Shown piece by piece: positions 1-8,247 of a DNA stretch of 64,000 bases. The position numbers and the translations under genes were made by a program. This DNA is from Zoogloeaceae bacterium (GTDB lineage: Bacteria; Pseudomonadota; Gammaproteobacteria; Burkholderiales; Rhodocyclaceae): contig JACKLZ010000002.1 in NCBI GenBank assembly GCA_024235675.1, forward strand, positions 124,001 through 188,000, in the 5' to 3' direction. Under the pieces are notes generated by a model. That model had not been told where the DNA came from and searched no databases. It was given only the letters and a program-made list of their open reading frames with translations. The first letter of the stretch is position 1. Every line of letters starts with the position of its first letter.

Positions 1-650
1 TGGTGCAGGCGCTGCAGATCTTCTGCTCGGAAGAACTCGGCGCCTTCTACCTCGACATTCTCAAGGATCGGCTCTACACCACGGCCGAAAATTCGCCGGC
101 CCGTCGCGCAGCGCAAACCACGCTCTGGCATATCACCCAGACCTTGGTCAAGCTGATGGCGCCGATCCTGTCCTTCACCGCCGAGGAGGTCTGGGCGCTG
201 ATCGGCGGCGGCGAGGACGACAGCGTGATGCTGCATACCCTGCATGTGCTGCCCGAACAGGCCGACGAAGGCGCGCTGATCGCCCGCTGGGAGATCATCC
301 GCGAGGCCCGTGCCGACGTGCAAAAGCAGCTCGAAACCCTGCGCACCACCGGCGCCATCGGCTCGGCCCTGCAGGCCGAAGTGGTGGTCAAAGCCGCGCC
401 CGAGCGCCTGGCCGCGCTGGCCTCGCTGGGTGAAGACCTGCGCCTGGTGCTGCAAACCTCATCGGCCACGCTCGAAGCGGTCAACAGCGAAGGCGAACAG
501 CGCGTCGACGCCGTCGCCTCCGAGCACGCCAAGTGCGAGCGCTGCTGGCACTACCGGCCGGAGGTCGGTTCAATCGCCGATCACCCCGCCCTGTGCAACC
601 GTTGCCACAGCAATCTGCATGGCGACGGCGAAGCCCGTAGCCACGCCTGA
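1..650 (+). CDS. ileS: Isoleucine--tRNA ligase, C-terminal part (5' end outside window)
   Basis: This is the last ~215 residues of a class I isoleucyl-tRNA synthetase, which charges tRNA-Ile in the cytoplasm. The frame is open to the left edge, so the catalytic Rossmann core lies outside. What is visible is the anticodon-binding helical region (AEEVWALI near residue 60) and the C-terminal zinc finger, with two cysteine pairs: CERCW around residue 180 and CNRCH around residue 200. The stop is 6 bases before lspA. The ileS-lspA pair is widely conserved in Proteobacteria, which supports the call. Confidence 0.97.
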   Translation, partial: VQALQIFCSEELGAFYLDILKDRLYTTAENSPARRAAQTTLWHITQTLVKLMAPILSFTAEEVWALIGGGEDDSVMLHTLHVLPEQADEGALIARWEIIREARADVQKQLETLRTTGAIGSALQAEVVVKAAPERLAALASLGEDLRLVLQTSSATLEAVNSEGEQRVDAVASEHAKCERCWHYRPEVGSIADHPALCNRCHSNLHGDGEARSHA

Positions 651-656
651 GGCCCC

Positions 657-1151
657 ATGCGTCCGCGTTTCAGCCTGTGGCTGGGCTTTGCCGCCGTGGT
701 AGTGGTGCTCGACCAGCTGACCAAGCAGATCGTGCTTGCCCAGCTGGTGCCGGGCGAGTCGATTCCGGTCACCCGCTTTTTCAATCTGGTGCTGCTGTTC
801 AATCCGGGTGCGGCCTTCAGCTTTCTGGCCGATCACTCTGGCTGGCAGCGCTGGTTCTTCACCGGTCTGGCGGCGGCCATTTGCCTGTGGCTGGGGCGGC
901 TGATGTACCAGCACCAGCATGAGCGGCTGCAGCCTTTCGCCTTTGCGCTGATCATCGGCGGCGCCATCGGCAACGTCATCGACCGCCTGGCCATCGGCGC
1001 GGTCGTCGATTTTCTGTATTTTCATGTGGGTCGCTACGGCTGGCCTGCCTTCAATCTGGCCGATTCGGCCATCACGCTGGGCGTGGGTCTCATGCTGTGG
1101 GCACAATTCCGCCCCGCTGCCAATGCCTCGCCCAAGGAGAACCATTCGTGA
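657..1151 (+). CDS. lspA: Lipoprotein signal peptidase (signal peptidase II)
   Basis: LspA is an inner-membrane aspartyl protease that cleaves the signal peptide of diacylglyceryl-modified prolipoproteins. The 164-residue length is normal. Family signatures are visible: LDQLTKQ near residue 20, the NPGAAFS segment near residue 50, and the two catalytic aspartates in the blocks GNVIDR and VVDFLYFH near residues 105-120. About four hydrophobic segments are present. The stop codon overlaps the GTG start of the next gene, so the two are probably translationally coupled. Confidence 0.97.
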   Translation: MRPRFSLWLGFAAVVVVLDQLTKQIVLAQLVPGESIPVTRFFNLVLLFNPGAAFSFLADHSGWQRWFFTGLAAAICLWLGRLMYQHQHERLQPFAFALIIGGAIGNVIDRLAIGAVVDFLYFHVGRYGWPAFNLADSAITLGVGLMLWAQFRPAANASPKENHS

Positions 1152-1576
1152 CGCTCACCATCCAAGCCAGTAGCCTGGTTACGCTGAACTACCGCATCTC
1201 GCTCGACAACGGCCAGCCCGTCATCAGCACCTTCGAAGGCAAGCCCGCCACACTGCAGCTGGGTGCCAATGAAATGATGCCCCAGCTCGAAGAGCGCCTC
1301 GTCGGACTCGAAGACGGCAGCTACCACAGCTTTACGCTGACGCCCGACGAGGCCTTTGGCCCCTATCGCCCTGAACTGGTCGAAAAGGTGCGCCGGCAAG
1401 ACATGCCGGACGAGCCCATCGAGGCGATGACGATCATGGAGTTCGTCGCGCCGGACGGCTCGCGCTACTCGGGTCTGGTTCGCGAGATCGACGACACCCA
1501 GGCCATGGTGGATTTCAACCACCCGCTGGCCGGCAAGACCATCACCCTGGATGTCGAGATCATCGGCATCCTCTGA
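1148..1576 (+). CDS. fkpB: FKBP-type peptidyl-prolyl cis-trans isomerase (SlpA/FkpB type)
   Basis: This is a cytoplasmic FKBP-fold prolyl isomerase/chaperone of the SlpA-SlyD group. The call rests on the early beta strand with LNYRISL, the LQLGANEMMPQLEERLVG segment, and the PDEAFGPYRPELVE flap region. The GTG at 1148 was chosen because it overlaps the lspA stop as GTGA and a GGAGA Shine-Dalgarno lies upstream. It gives 142 residues, usual for FkpB; a longer frame from an ATG at 1097 would run deep into lspA. fkpB between lspA and ispH is a common proteobacterial order. Confidence 0.92.
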   Translation: MTLTIQASSLVTLNYRISLDNGQPVISTFEGKPATLQLGANEMMPQLEERLVGLEDGSYHSFTLTPDEAFGPYRPELVEKVRRQDMPDEPIEAMTIMEFVAPDGSRYSGLVREIDDTQAMVDFNHPLAGKTITLDVEIIGIL

Positions 1577-1588
1577 CGGAACACCGAC

Positions 1589-2521
1589 ATGAGTGACAAG
1601 GAAATCCTGCTCGCCAACCCACGCGGCTTCTGCGCCGGGGTCGAGCGCGCCATCGAGATCGTCGAGCAGGCGCTGATCCGCTTCGGCGCGCCGATCTATG
1701 TGCGTCATGAAGTGGTGCACAACAAATTCGTGGTCGACGACCTGCGTGCCAAGGGCGCGATCTTTGTCGAAGAACTCGATGAAGTGCCCGATGGCAACAC
1801 CGTGATCTTCAGCGCCCACGGCGTGCCGCAATCGGTGCGCACCGAAGCCGACGCCCGCGGCCTGCGCGTGTTCGACGCCACCTGCCCGCTGGTCACCAAG
1901 GTGCACATCGAAGTCGCCCGCATGCGTGCCCAGGGCAAGGAAATTGTCATGATCGGCCACAAGGGCCACCCCGAGGTGGAAGGCACCATGGGTCAGGTCG
2001 ACGACGGCATCCTGCTGGCCGAGTCGGTCGAAGATGTCGCCACGCTGGCGGTGAGCAACCCCGACCAACTCGCTTACGTCACCCAGACCACACTGTCGGT
2101 CGACGACGCCGCGGCCATCGTCACCGCCCTGCGCACGCGCTTCCCGAACATCGTCGGGCCAAAGAAAGACGACATCTGCTATGCCACCCAGAACCGTCAG
2201 GACGCCGTCAAGTTCATGGCGCCCAAGGTTGATCTGGTGCTGGTGGTGGGCTCGCAGAACAGCTCCAACTCCAACCGCCTGCGCGAAGTCGCCGCCCTGC
2301 GCGGGGTGGATGCGTACCTGGTAGAAAACGCCGACGCAGTCGATCCGGCCTGGCTGGACGGCAAGCGCCGCATCGGCGTCACCGCCGGCGCCTCGGCACC
2401 GGAAGTGCTGGTCTCGGCCGTCATCGATCGGCTCAAGGCGTTGGGCGCACCCTCGGTGCGCACGCTCGAAGGCGCGGAAGAAAACGTGGTGTTTCCGCTG
2501 CCCAAGGCGCTGGTCGGCTGA
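1589..2521 (+). CDS. ispH: 4-hydroxy-3-methylbut-2-enyl diphosphate reductase
   Basis: IspH (LytB) is the [4Fe-4S] enzyme that reduces HMBPP to IPP and DMAPP, the last MEP-pathway step. The 310-residue protein has the three cluster cysteines in NPRGFCAGV (near residue 13), DATCPLVTK (near 98) and DICYATQNRQ (near 200). It also has SAHGVP, TQTTLS and SQNSSNSNRL substrate-binding blocks. It ends the ileS-lspA-fkpB-ispH run and is followed by a hairpin. Together with dxs and ispA further along, it makes this neighbourhood rich in isoprenoid genes. Confidence 0.98.
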   Translation: MSDKEILLANPRGFCAGVERAIEIVEQALIRFGAPIYVRHEVVHNKFVVDDLRAKGAIFVEELDEVPDGNTVIFSAHGVPQSVRTEADARGLRVFDATCPLVTKVHIEVARMRAQGKEIVMIGHKGHPEVEGTMGQVDDGILLAESVEDVATLAVSNPDQLAYVTQTTLSVDDAAAIVTALRTRFPNIVGPKKDDICYATQNRQDAVKFMAPKVDLVLVVGSQNSSNSNRLREVAALRGVDAYLVENADAVDPAWLDGKRRIGVTAGASAPEVLVSAVIDRLKALGAPSVRTLEGAEENVVFPLPKALVG

Positions 2522-2538
2522 TCGCCGCCACACACCGA

Positions 2539-2567
2539 CACAGCGGGGTCGTCACCGCCCCGCTGTG
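2539..2567 (+). terminator. Hairpin downstream of ispH
   Basis: A perfect 10-bp stem, CACAGCGGGG with CCCCGCTGTG, encloses a 9-base loop and starts 18 bases after the ispH stop. Only a short, poor T run follows (GGCTTTC), so it is a weak intrinsic terminator or an RNA 3'-end stabiliser. Confidence 0.55.
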
Positions 2568-2907
2568 GCTTTCACCGCCGGCGGCTCGAATGCCCCATCC
2601 TCACCCGCTGGCAATGCGCGCAGGAATGCACCTTGCCGCCCTCAAAGGTCGACGGCTTTGCGCCGAACTCGTAGCACCCCGGTCTGCCGTCCGGCCCAGC
2701 ATTAAAAGTTGGCGCTTTGACATTTGAAACAATTTCGGCCGAAACCGTGCTGCACCGCAACGAAGCGCATCCAGAAACACCTGCCAAAAAGGCGCAAAAA
2801 TCCCAATAAAACAAGGGGTAACGAAAAGTTGCAGCCGAAATCTGGTTTGACCGCAGTGCCCCCCTTCGGGTATTTTTCCGCCTTTGATCCTTGCGCGCAG
2901 CCGTCTC
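2568..2907. other. Intergenic region upstream of xseB
   Basis: No convincing gene is seen here. The right part (about 2715-2890) is clearly more A/T-rich than its surroundings, with several A runs, and probably holds the promoter of the xseB-ispA-dxs operon. A TTGACA-like hexamer lies at about 2719, but no good -10 box was found at the expected distance. The reverse strand between about 2572 and 2714 reads as a protein-like segment with a CAHC motif but has no acceptable start codon; this is listed as a finding. Confidence 0.5.
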
Positions 2908-3153
2908 ATGGCCAAACAGGCAAAAACCCCGAAAAGCTTTGAAAACGCTATCGCCCAGCTCGAAGAGATCGTGGCCGCGATGGAGTCGCGCGATCTGCCG
3001 CTGGAAGACGCGCTCGATCACTACCAGCAAGGCATCGGTCTGCTGCGTTACTGCCAGGACACGCTGAGCCGCGCCGAAGCCCGCCTCGAAACCCTGGAGG
3101 CCAACGCCAACGACGACGACGGCGCTATTGCACCGGCAGACGACCCGTCATGA
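2908..3153 (+). CDS. xseB: Exodeoxyribonuclease VII small subunit
   Basis: XseB is the small subunit that binds XseA to form exonuclease VII, which degrades single-stranded DNA. The 81-residue protein is the usual size. It shows the family pattern SFENAIAQLEEIVAAMESRD followed by LPLEDALDHYQQGIGLL, a two-helix hairpin. The ATG at 2908 gives the normal family N-terminus (MAKQAKTPKSFE); an in-frame TTG/ATT extension upstream is not needed. The stop overlaps the ispA start as ATGA, the standard xseB-ispA-dxs arrangement. Confidence 0.95.
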   Translation: MAKQAKTPKSFENAIAQLEEIVAAMESRDLPLEDALDHYQQGIGLLRYCQDTLSRAEARLETLEANANDDDGAIAPADDPS

Positions 3154-4046
3154 GCGGCACGCATTTTTCCGACTGGATGCGCGCCATCCAGACGCGCACC
3201 GAAACCGCACTTGCCAACGCGCTGCCCCCGCTGGACCTCACCCCCGACCGCCTGCATGAAGCCATGCGCTACGCCGTGCTCGGCGGCGGCAAGCGGGTGC
3301 GGCCGCTGCTCGCCCATGGCGCAGGGCTGGTGACCGCAGCCGCCCCGGACACCGTCGATCGTGCGGCCTGTGCCGTCGAACTGATTCACGCCTACTCGCT
3401 GGTGCACGACGACATGCCGTGCATGGACGACGACAGCCTGCGCCGCGGCAAACCGACCGTGCACGTCGAATACGACGACGCCACCGCGCTGCTGGTCGGC
3501 GACGCACTGCAATCGCTGGCCTTTCAGCTGCTCGCCGAGCCGGGACTGATCCCCGACGCCGCGCGCCAGCTCAAGATGGTCGAGCACCTGGGCATCGCCT
3601 CGGGTTCGCGCGGTATGGCCGGCGGTCAGGCCATTGATTTGCAATCGGTCGGCCAGGCCATCAGCCGCGAAGCGTTAGAGGTCATGCATGTGCACAAGAC
3701 CGGCGCACTGATCCGGGCCTCGGTGCAACTGGGCGCGCTGTGCGGCCCGACACAGGACGCCGACACGCTCGCCCGCCTCGACCAGTACAGCAAGCGCATC
3801 GGCTTGCTGTTCCAGGTGGTTGATGACATTCTCGACTGCGAAGCCGACACCGCCACGCTGGGCAAGACCGCGGGCAAGGACGCCCGCAACCACAAACCGA
3901 CCTATGTCACGCTGCTTGGCCTCGAAGAAGCGCGCCGCCTCGCCGCCGAGCTCGAAGCCGACGCCCTGGCCGCCCTCAGCCCGCTGGACGCACGCGCCGA
4001 CATGCTCCGTGCGCTGGCCAGCTACATCGTCCACCGTCGCTTCTGA
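3150..4046 (+). CDS. ispA: Farnesyl diphosphate synthase (polyprenyl synthetase family)
   Basis: IspA condenses IPP with DMAPP and then GPP to give farnesyl diphosphate, the precursor for ubiquinone and undecaprenyl chains. The 298-residue protein has the first aspartate-rich motif in VHDDMPCMDDD (near residue 90) and the second in FQVVDDILD (near 225). GGGKRVRPLL near residue 47 binds diphosphate. The ATG overlaps the xseB stop by four bases. dxs follows after 14 bases, so the three genes are very probably one transcript. Confidence 0.97.
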   Translation: MSGTHFSDWMRAIQTRTETALANALPPLDLTPDRLHEAMRYAVLGGGKRVRPLLAHGAGLVTAAAPDTVDRAACAVELIHAYSLVHDDMPCMDDDSLRRGKPTVHVEYDDATALLVGDALQSLAFQLLAEPGLIPDAARQLKMVEHLGIASGSRGMAGGQAIDLQSVGQAISREALEVMHVHKTGALIRASVQLGALCGPTQDADTLARLDQYSKRIGLLFQVVDDILDCEADTATLGKTAGKDARNHKPTYVTLLGLEEARRLAAELEADALAALSPLDARADMLRALASYIVHRRF

Positions 4047-4060
4047 GCGCAGGGACCCGA

Positions 4061-5941
4061 ATGAACGATCCAATGCCCGCCATCTATCCCCTGCTCAACG
4101 CCATCGACTCCCCGACCGACCTGCGCGCGCTCGAGCGCAAACAGTTGCCGGCGCTGGCCAAGGAATTGCGTCAGTTCCTGATCGAATCGGTCTCGCGCAC
4201 CGGCGGCCACCTGTCGTCCAACCTGGGCACGGTCGAGCTGACCATCGCCCTGCACTACATCTTCAACACACCCGAAGACCGCATCGTATGGGACGTCGGG
4301 CACCAGACCTACGGTCACAAGATCCTCACCGGCCGGCGCAACCGCATGCCCACGCTGCGCAAATACCAGGGCATGTCCGGCTTCCCGCGACGCGACGAGA
4401 GCGAGTTCGACACCTTCGGCACCGCGCATTCGTCCACCTCGATTTCCGCTGCACTGGGCATGGCTGTAGCCGCACGCGACCAAGGCTCGGATCGCCGCGC
4501 CATTGCCGTGATCGGAGATGGCGCCATGTCGGCCGGCATGGCCTTCGAAGCACTCAACAACGCCGGCGACATGCGGGACTCCAACCTGCTGGTGATCCTC
4601 AACGACAACGAGATGTCGATTTCACCACCGGTCGGCGCACTCACCCAGATTCTTGCCCGCCTGATGACCGGCCGCACCGTCAGCGCCGCCCGCCGCGCCG
4701 GCGGCAAGGTGCTGGGCGTCGCACCGCCGATGCTCGACTTTGCCCGCCGGGTCGAGGAACACGTCAAAGGCCTGGTCACGCCGGGCACCTTGTTCGAGGA
4801 GTTCGGCTTCAACTACGTCGGCCCCATCGACGGCCACGACCTCGACGCCCTGCTGCCCACGCTGCACAACCTGCGCAAGCTCGACGGCCCGCACTTTCTG
4901 CACGTGGTCACCCGCAAGGGCCAGGGCTACAAACTGGCCGAAGCCGACCCGATTCTGTACCACGGCGTGTCGACCTTCGACCACACCGAAGGCATCAAGT
5001 CGACGGGCAAACCGAGCAGCAAACTCAGCTACACCCAGGTGTTCAGCGACTGGCTGTGCGACATGGCCGAGGCCGATGCGCGCGTGGTCGGCGTCACACC
5101 CGCCATGCGCGAGGGCTCCGGCCTGGTGCGTTTTGCCGAGAAGTATCCCAAGCGCTACTACGATGTGGGCATCGCCGAGCAGCACGCCGTCACCTTCGCC
5201 GCCGGCATGGCCGCCGACGGACTCAAGCCGGTGGTGGCGATCTACTCGACCTTTCTGCAGCGTGGCTACGACCAGTTCATTCACGACGTCGCCTTGCAGA
5301 ACCTGCCGGTGGTGTTCGCCATCGACCGCGCGGGCCTGGTCGGCGCCGACGGCGCAACCCACCACGGCGCCTACGACCTGTCCTACCTCACCTGCATTCC
5401 AAATCTGATCGTCATGGCACCGGCCGACGAGAACGAATGCCGCCAGATGCTCTACACCGCCCACTGCCACAACGGCCCCAGCGCGGTGCGCTACCCGCGC
5501 GGCAGCGGCATGGGTGTCACGCCCGAAAAAACCATGACCGCCTACCCGATCGGCAAGGCGGAGCTGCGCCGCACGGGCAAGAAGATCGCCCTGCTGGCCT
5601 TCGGGTCCATGCTCAAGCCGGCACTTGAGGCGGGCGAGCAGCTCGACGCCACGGTCGTGAACATGCGCTTCGTCAAACCGCTGGACGAAGCGCTGATACT
5701 CGAACTGGCCCAAAGCCATGAGCTCATCGTCACGCTCGAAGAAAGCGCCATCATTGGCGGCGCGGGCAGTGAGGTGAGCCGTGTGCTCGAATCCGCCCCG
5801 GCGCCGGTTCGCACACTTCGCCTCGGCTTGCCCGATCGATTCATCGATCATGGCGAGCAAGGCCAGCTGCTCAAAGAGATCGCCCTCGACGTCGAGGGCA
5901 TCCTCAAGGCCATACGCGCACGCTATCCCGCCAATAGTTGA
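4061..5941 (+). CDS. dxs: 1-deoxy-D-xylulose-5-phosphate synthase
   Basis: DXS is a thiamine-diphosphate enzyme that condenses pyruvate and glyceraldehyde 3-phosphate, the entry step of the MEP pathway. Its 626 residues match the family. HLSSNLGTVELT (near residue 49) and the ThDP motif GDGAMSAGMAFEALNN (near 150-165) are present. The transketolase-type central region has DVGIAEQHAVTFAAG with the catalytic glutamate (near 370), and a C-terminal transketolase domain follows. The enzyme needs the thiamine cofactor for which thi-type genes occur at about 25-26 kb. Confidence 0.98.
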   Translation: MNDPMPAIYPLLNAIDSPTDLRALERKQLPALAKELRQFLIESVSRTGGHLSSNLGTVELTIALHYIFNTPEDRIVWDVGHQTYGHKILTGRRNRMPTLRKYQGMSGFPRRDESEFDTFGTAHSSTSISAALGMAVAARDQGSDRRAIAVIGDGAMSAGMAFEALNNAGDMRDSNLLVILNDNEMSISPPVGALTQILARLMTGRTVSAARRAGGKVLGVAPPMLDFARRVEEHVKGLVTPGTLFEEFGFNYVGPIDGHDLDALLPTLHNLRKLDGPHFLHVVTRKGQGYKLAEADPILYHGVSTFDHTEGIKSTGKPSSKLSYTQVFSDWLCDMAEADARVVGVTPAMREGSGLVRFAEKYPKRYYDVGIAEQHAVTFAAGMAADGLKPVVAIYSTFLQRGYDQFIHDVALQNLPVVFAIDRAGLVGADGATHHGAYDLSYLTCIPNLIVMAPADENECRQMLYTAHCHNGPSAVRYPRGSGMGVTPEKTMTAYPIGKAELRRTGKKIALLAFGSMLKPALEAGEQLDATVVNMRFVKPLDEALILELAQSHELIVTLEESAIIGGAGSEVSRVLESAPAPVRTLRLGLPDRFIDHGEQGQLLKEIALDVEGILKAIRARYPANS

Positions 5942-5995
5942 GCATTTTTGTCGGAAACCGTAGGCTCTCCGACTGCCTGCATGATCGAGACCCCG

Positions 5996-6793
5996 ATGTC
6001 CGCCATTGATTCCCAAGCCATTCCCGACGTCCAGAACAGCCAGGACAGCCGCCAGATCGCCATCGACAAGGTCGGCATCAAGGCCATCCGCCACCCCGTC
6101 ACGGTCAGCGACCGCAGCGGTGGCGTGCAGCACACCATCGCCCTGTTCAACATGTACGTCGGTCTGCCCCACAACTTCAAGGGCACCCACATGTCGCGTT
6201 TCGTCGAGATTCTCAACGGTGGCGAACGCGAGATCTCGGTCGAATCCTTCGAACCGATGCTGCGCGACATGGTGCAGCGCCTCGAAGCCGAGACCGGCCA
6301 TGTCGAGATGACCTTCCCCTACTTCATCAACAAGGCCGCGCCGGTGTCGGGCGTCAACAGCCTGATGGATTACGACGTCACCTTCATTGGCGAAATCGTC
6401 GAGGGCGGCGACTACAGCTTCCGCATGAAGATCGTGGTGCCGGTCACCAGCCTGTGCCCCTGCTCCAAGAAAATCTCCGACTACGGCGCCCACAACCAGC
6501 GCTCACATGTCACCGTCACTGCCAGTCTGCGTGAGCATGTGTGGATCGAGGAGATCGTCGAGCAGGTCGAAGCCCAGGCCTCCTGCGAGCTCTATGGCCT
6601 GCTCAAGCGGCCGGACGAGAAGTTCGTGACCGAACGCGCCTATGACAACCCCAAGTTCGTCGAAGACATGGTGCGCGACGTGGCCGGTGTGCTCAACGAC
6701 GAGCCGCGCATCGGCGCATATGTGGTGGAATCGGAAAACTTCGAGTCCATTCACAATCACTCGGCTTACGCCCTGATCGAACGACAGAAGTAA
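5996..6793 (+). CDS. folE2: GTP cyclohydrolase FolE2 (type IB)
   Basis: FolE2 converts GTP to dihydroneopterin triphosphate, the first step of folate synthesis. It belongs to the tunnel-fold type IB family, unrelated in sequence to FolE and active with metals other than zinc. The call rests on TSLCPCSKKISDYGAHNQRS near residue 150, which holds the conserved metal/active-site cysteine, and on HNHSAYALI at the C-terminus. The ATG at 5996 gives 265 residues; an ATG at 5981 and a TTG at 5948 are in frame but less likely. It sits 54 bases after dxs, in the same direction. Confidence 0.93.
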   Translation: MSAIDSQAIPDVQNSQDSRQIAIDKVGIKAIRHPVTVSDRSGGVQHTIALFNMYVGLPHNFKGTHMSRFVEILNGGEREISVESFEPMLRDMVQRLEAETGHVEMTFPYFINKAAPVSGVNSLMDYDVTFIGEIVEGGDYSFRMKIVVPVTSLCPCSKKISDYGAHNQRSHVTVTASLREHVWIEEIVEQVEAQASCELYGLLKRPDEKFVTERAYDNPKFVEDMVRDVAGVLNDEPRIGAYVVESENFESIHNHSAYALIERQK

Positions 6794-6827
6794 TCGCTTC
6801 AGGGGCGCACTCGCGCGCTGATCCAAC

Positions 6828-6859
6828 GCGCCTGCCGATCATCGCAGGCGCTTTGTTTT
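6828..6859 (+). terminator. Intrinsic terminator after folE2
   Basis: An 8-bp perfect stem, GCGCCTGC with GCAGGCGC, has an 8-base loop and is followed directly by TTTGTTTT. It begins 34 bases after the folE2 stop and probably ends the xseB-ispA-dxs-folE2 transcript. Confidence 0.8.
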
Positions 6860-6945
6860 GGCACAGCACCGATTGACCGGCGCCAATAACCGCGGCACCG
6901 GATCATGCGACAATGCCGGCCATTGATGCCGCCGGATACCCGTCC

Positions 6946-7458
6946 ATGAGTGCCCAGCCAATCGCTGCCATCTTTTATCCGCCCGAGTCCGACCCCACGC
7001 CGGTGCTGGCGCAATTTGTCCGTGCGCTTCAGGCGCGCGGTGTGTCACTGGCCGGCGCCATCCAGCACGACACCGGCCCACGCGCCACCTGCACCATGGA
7101 ACTCGAGCTCCTGCCTTCCGGACGACGGATGCCGATGTCGCAATACCTGGGCAGCGGCTCGACCTCCTGCCGGCTTGACCCGGCCGCCATGGCCGAAGCG
7201 GCCATCACGGTGCAGGCGGCGATCGCCGACGGCGCCGAATTGGCGGTGTTCAACAAGTTCGGTTCGCAAGAGGCGCTCGGCGATGGCTTGCGCGACGAGA
7301 TGGCCGCCACCGTCATGGCCGGCGTGCCGCTGATCACCGCCGTGGGTGAGCGCTTTCTCGACGCCTGGACCGAGTTCACCGGCGGGGATTACGATCGCCT
7401 GAACTGCTCAGCCGACGCCGCGCTGGCCTGGTGGGACGCCTTCAATACGCCAGACTGA
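6946..7458 (+). CDS. DUF2478 family protein
   Basis: A 170-residue cytoplasmic protein matching the pattern of DUF2478, a family often found near molybdenum or nitrogen-metabolism genes and with no firm function. Visible features are an N-terminal beta strand (IAAIFYP) and CRLDPAAMAEAA near residue 80. A central strand-loop block, LAVFNKFGSQEALGDGLRDEM, resembles a nucleotide-binding fold without a true Walker A. The ATG at 6946 was preferred to an upstream in-frame ATG at 6913. It runs 7 bases ahead of the next gene, so both are probably co-transcribed. The family assignment is from recognition of the pattern, not a search. Confidence 0.75.
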   Translation: MSAQPIAAIFYPPESDPTPVLAQFVRALQARGVSLAGAIQHDTGPRATCTMELELLPSGRRMPMSQYLGSGSTSCRLDPAAMAEAAITVQAAIADGAELAVFNKFGSQEALGDGLRDEMAATVMAGVPLITAVGERFLDAWTEFTGGDYDRLNCSADAALAWWDAFNTPD

Positions 7459-7465
7459 GCTGCCA

Positions 7466-8170
7466 GTGCCAGTGCCCGCACCGCCGCGCCTGCAGTCCCA
7501 CTGGACCGACGTCAGCGGCGGCCTGGGCTACCACTGGCGTGCCTGGCGCCTGCGCCATCGACTCTGGGCGCCCTTTGTGCGGCAAGTCGGAGACTGGCTG
7601 GACGCATGGCACCCGCCCACCCGCAAACTGATACTGGTCGGCCCGTCGGCCGGCTATGCGTTGCCCGAGCGCTTTCTATCACGCTTCTCGAAAATCACGG
7701 TGCTCGAGCCCGACCGCTTGGCCCGCGCCCTGCTGCGCCACCGCTTCCGCGCTGCGCCGCTGCAATTTGCATGGCTGGATGTCTTTTCGCTACCCGACGG
7801 CCCAGCGGCACTGGCGCAGCAATGGCCCGACGCGGCCGTCCTGTTTTGCAACGTGATCGGCCAGCGCCTGGACGCCGACACCGCACCGCCCTGGCGCCTC
7901 GCTCAGCAGGACGCTCTCGCCCGGCACCACTGGGCCAGCTGGCATGACGTCTTTTCGGCACCGCAAGCGCCGCGACGCCTGCCGGAATCGCCCATCATCG
8001 CAAGCACCGACAGCGCCGCCGTCGCCCGTCAGCTTTGGGGCGGCATCGGTTGCGAGGTGGTCGACCATGGCACCCTGGGCTGGCGCCCCGAGGCCGACTA
8101 CGCCCTTTGGCATCTGGACACGGACCAATGGCAACTGATCGAATGGGTGCGCCACTGCCCCACCGCGTAG
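7466..8170 (+). CDS. Hypothetical protein, unrecognised
   Basis: I do not recognise this 234-residue protein. It starts with GTG 7 bases after the DUF2478 stop and ends convergently with the large sensor kinase. The sequence is rich in Trp, Arg and Leu. A hydrophobic strand followed by a glycine turn (LILVGPSAGYALP, near residue 55), then ITVLEPDRLARALLRHRF, resembles the first two strands of a SAM-binding Rossmann fold. VLFCNVIGQRL near residue 125 would be the fourth strand. A degenerate methyltransferase-like fold is therefore possible, but this is speculative. No signal peptide or membrane segment is visible. Confidence 0.65.
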   Translation: MPVPAPPRLQSHWTDVSGGLGYHWRAWRLRHRLWAPFVRQVGDWLDAWHPPTRKLILVGPSAGYALPERFLSRFSKITVLEPDRLARALLRHRFRAAPLQFAWLDVFSLPDGPAALAQQWPDAAVLFCNVIGQRLDADTAPPWRLAQQDALARHHWASWHDVFSAPQAPRRLPESPIIASTDSAAVARQLWGGIGCEVVDHGTLGWRPEADYALWHLDTDQWQLIEWVRHCPTA

Positions 8171-8247
8171 TGCGCCGGAATCTCGCCTTGCTCGTGTCGT
8201 CGCCCCTGCAGGGCGGATTTCAAACCGCGATGGTCGGCTCAATGCAC

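Noticed and set aside
1097..1147. Upstream ATG extension of the FKBP gene
   Set aside because: It would add residues unlike the family and read through the lspA coding end; the GTG at 1148 fits better.
4622..6493. Minus-strand frame of 623 codons across dxs and folE2
   Set aside because: It runs antisense to two well-recognised enzymes with intact motifs and has no family pattern.
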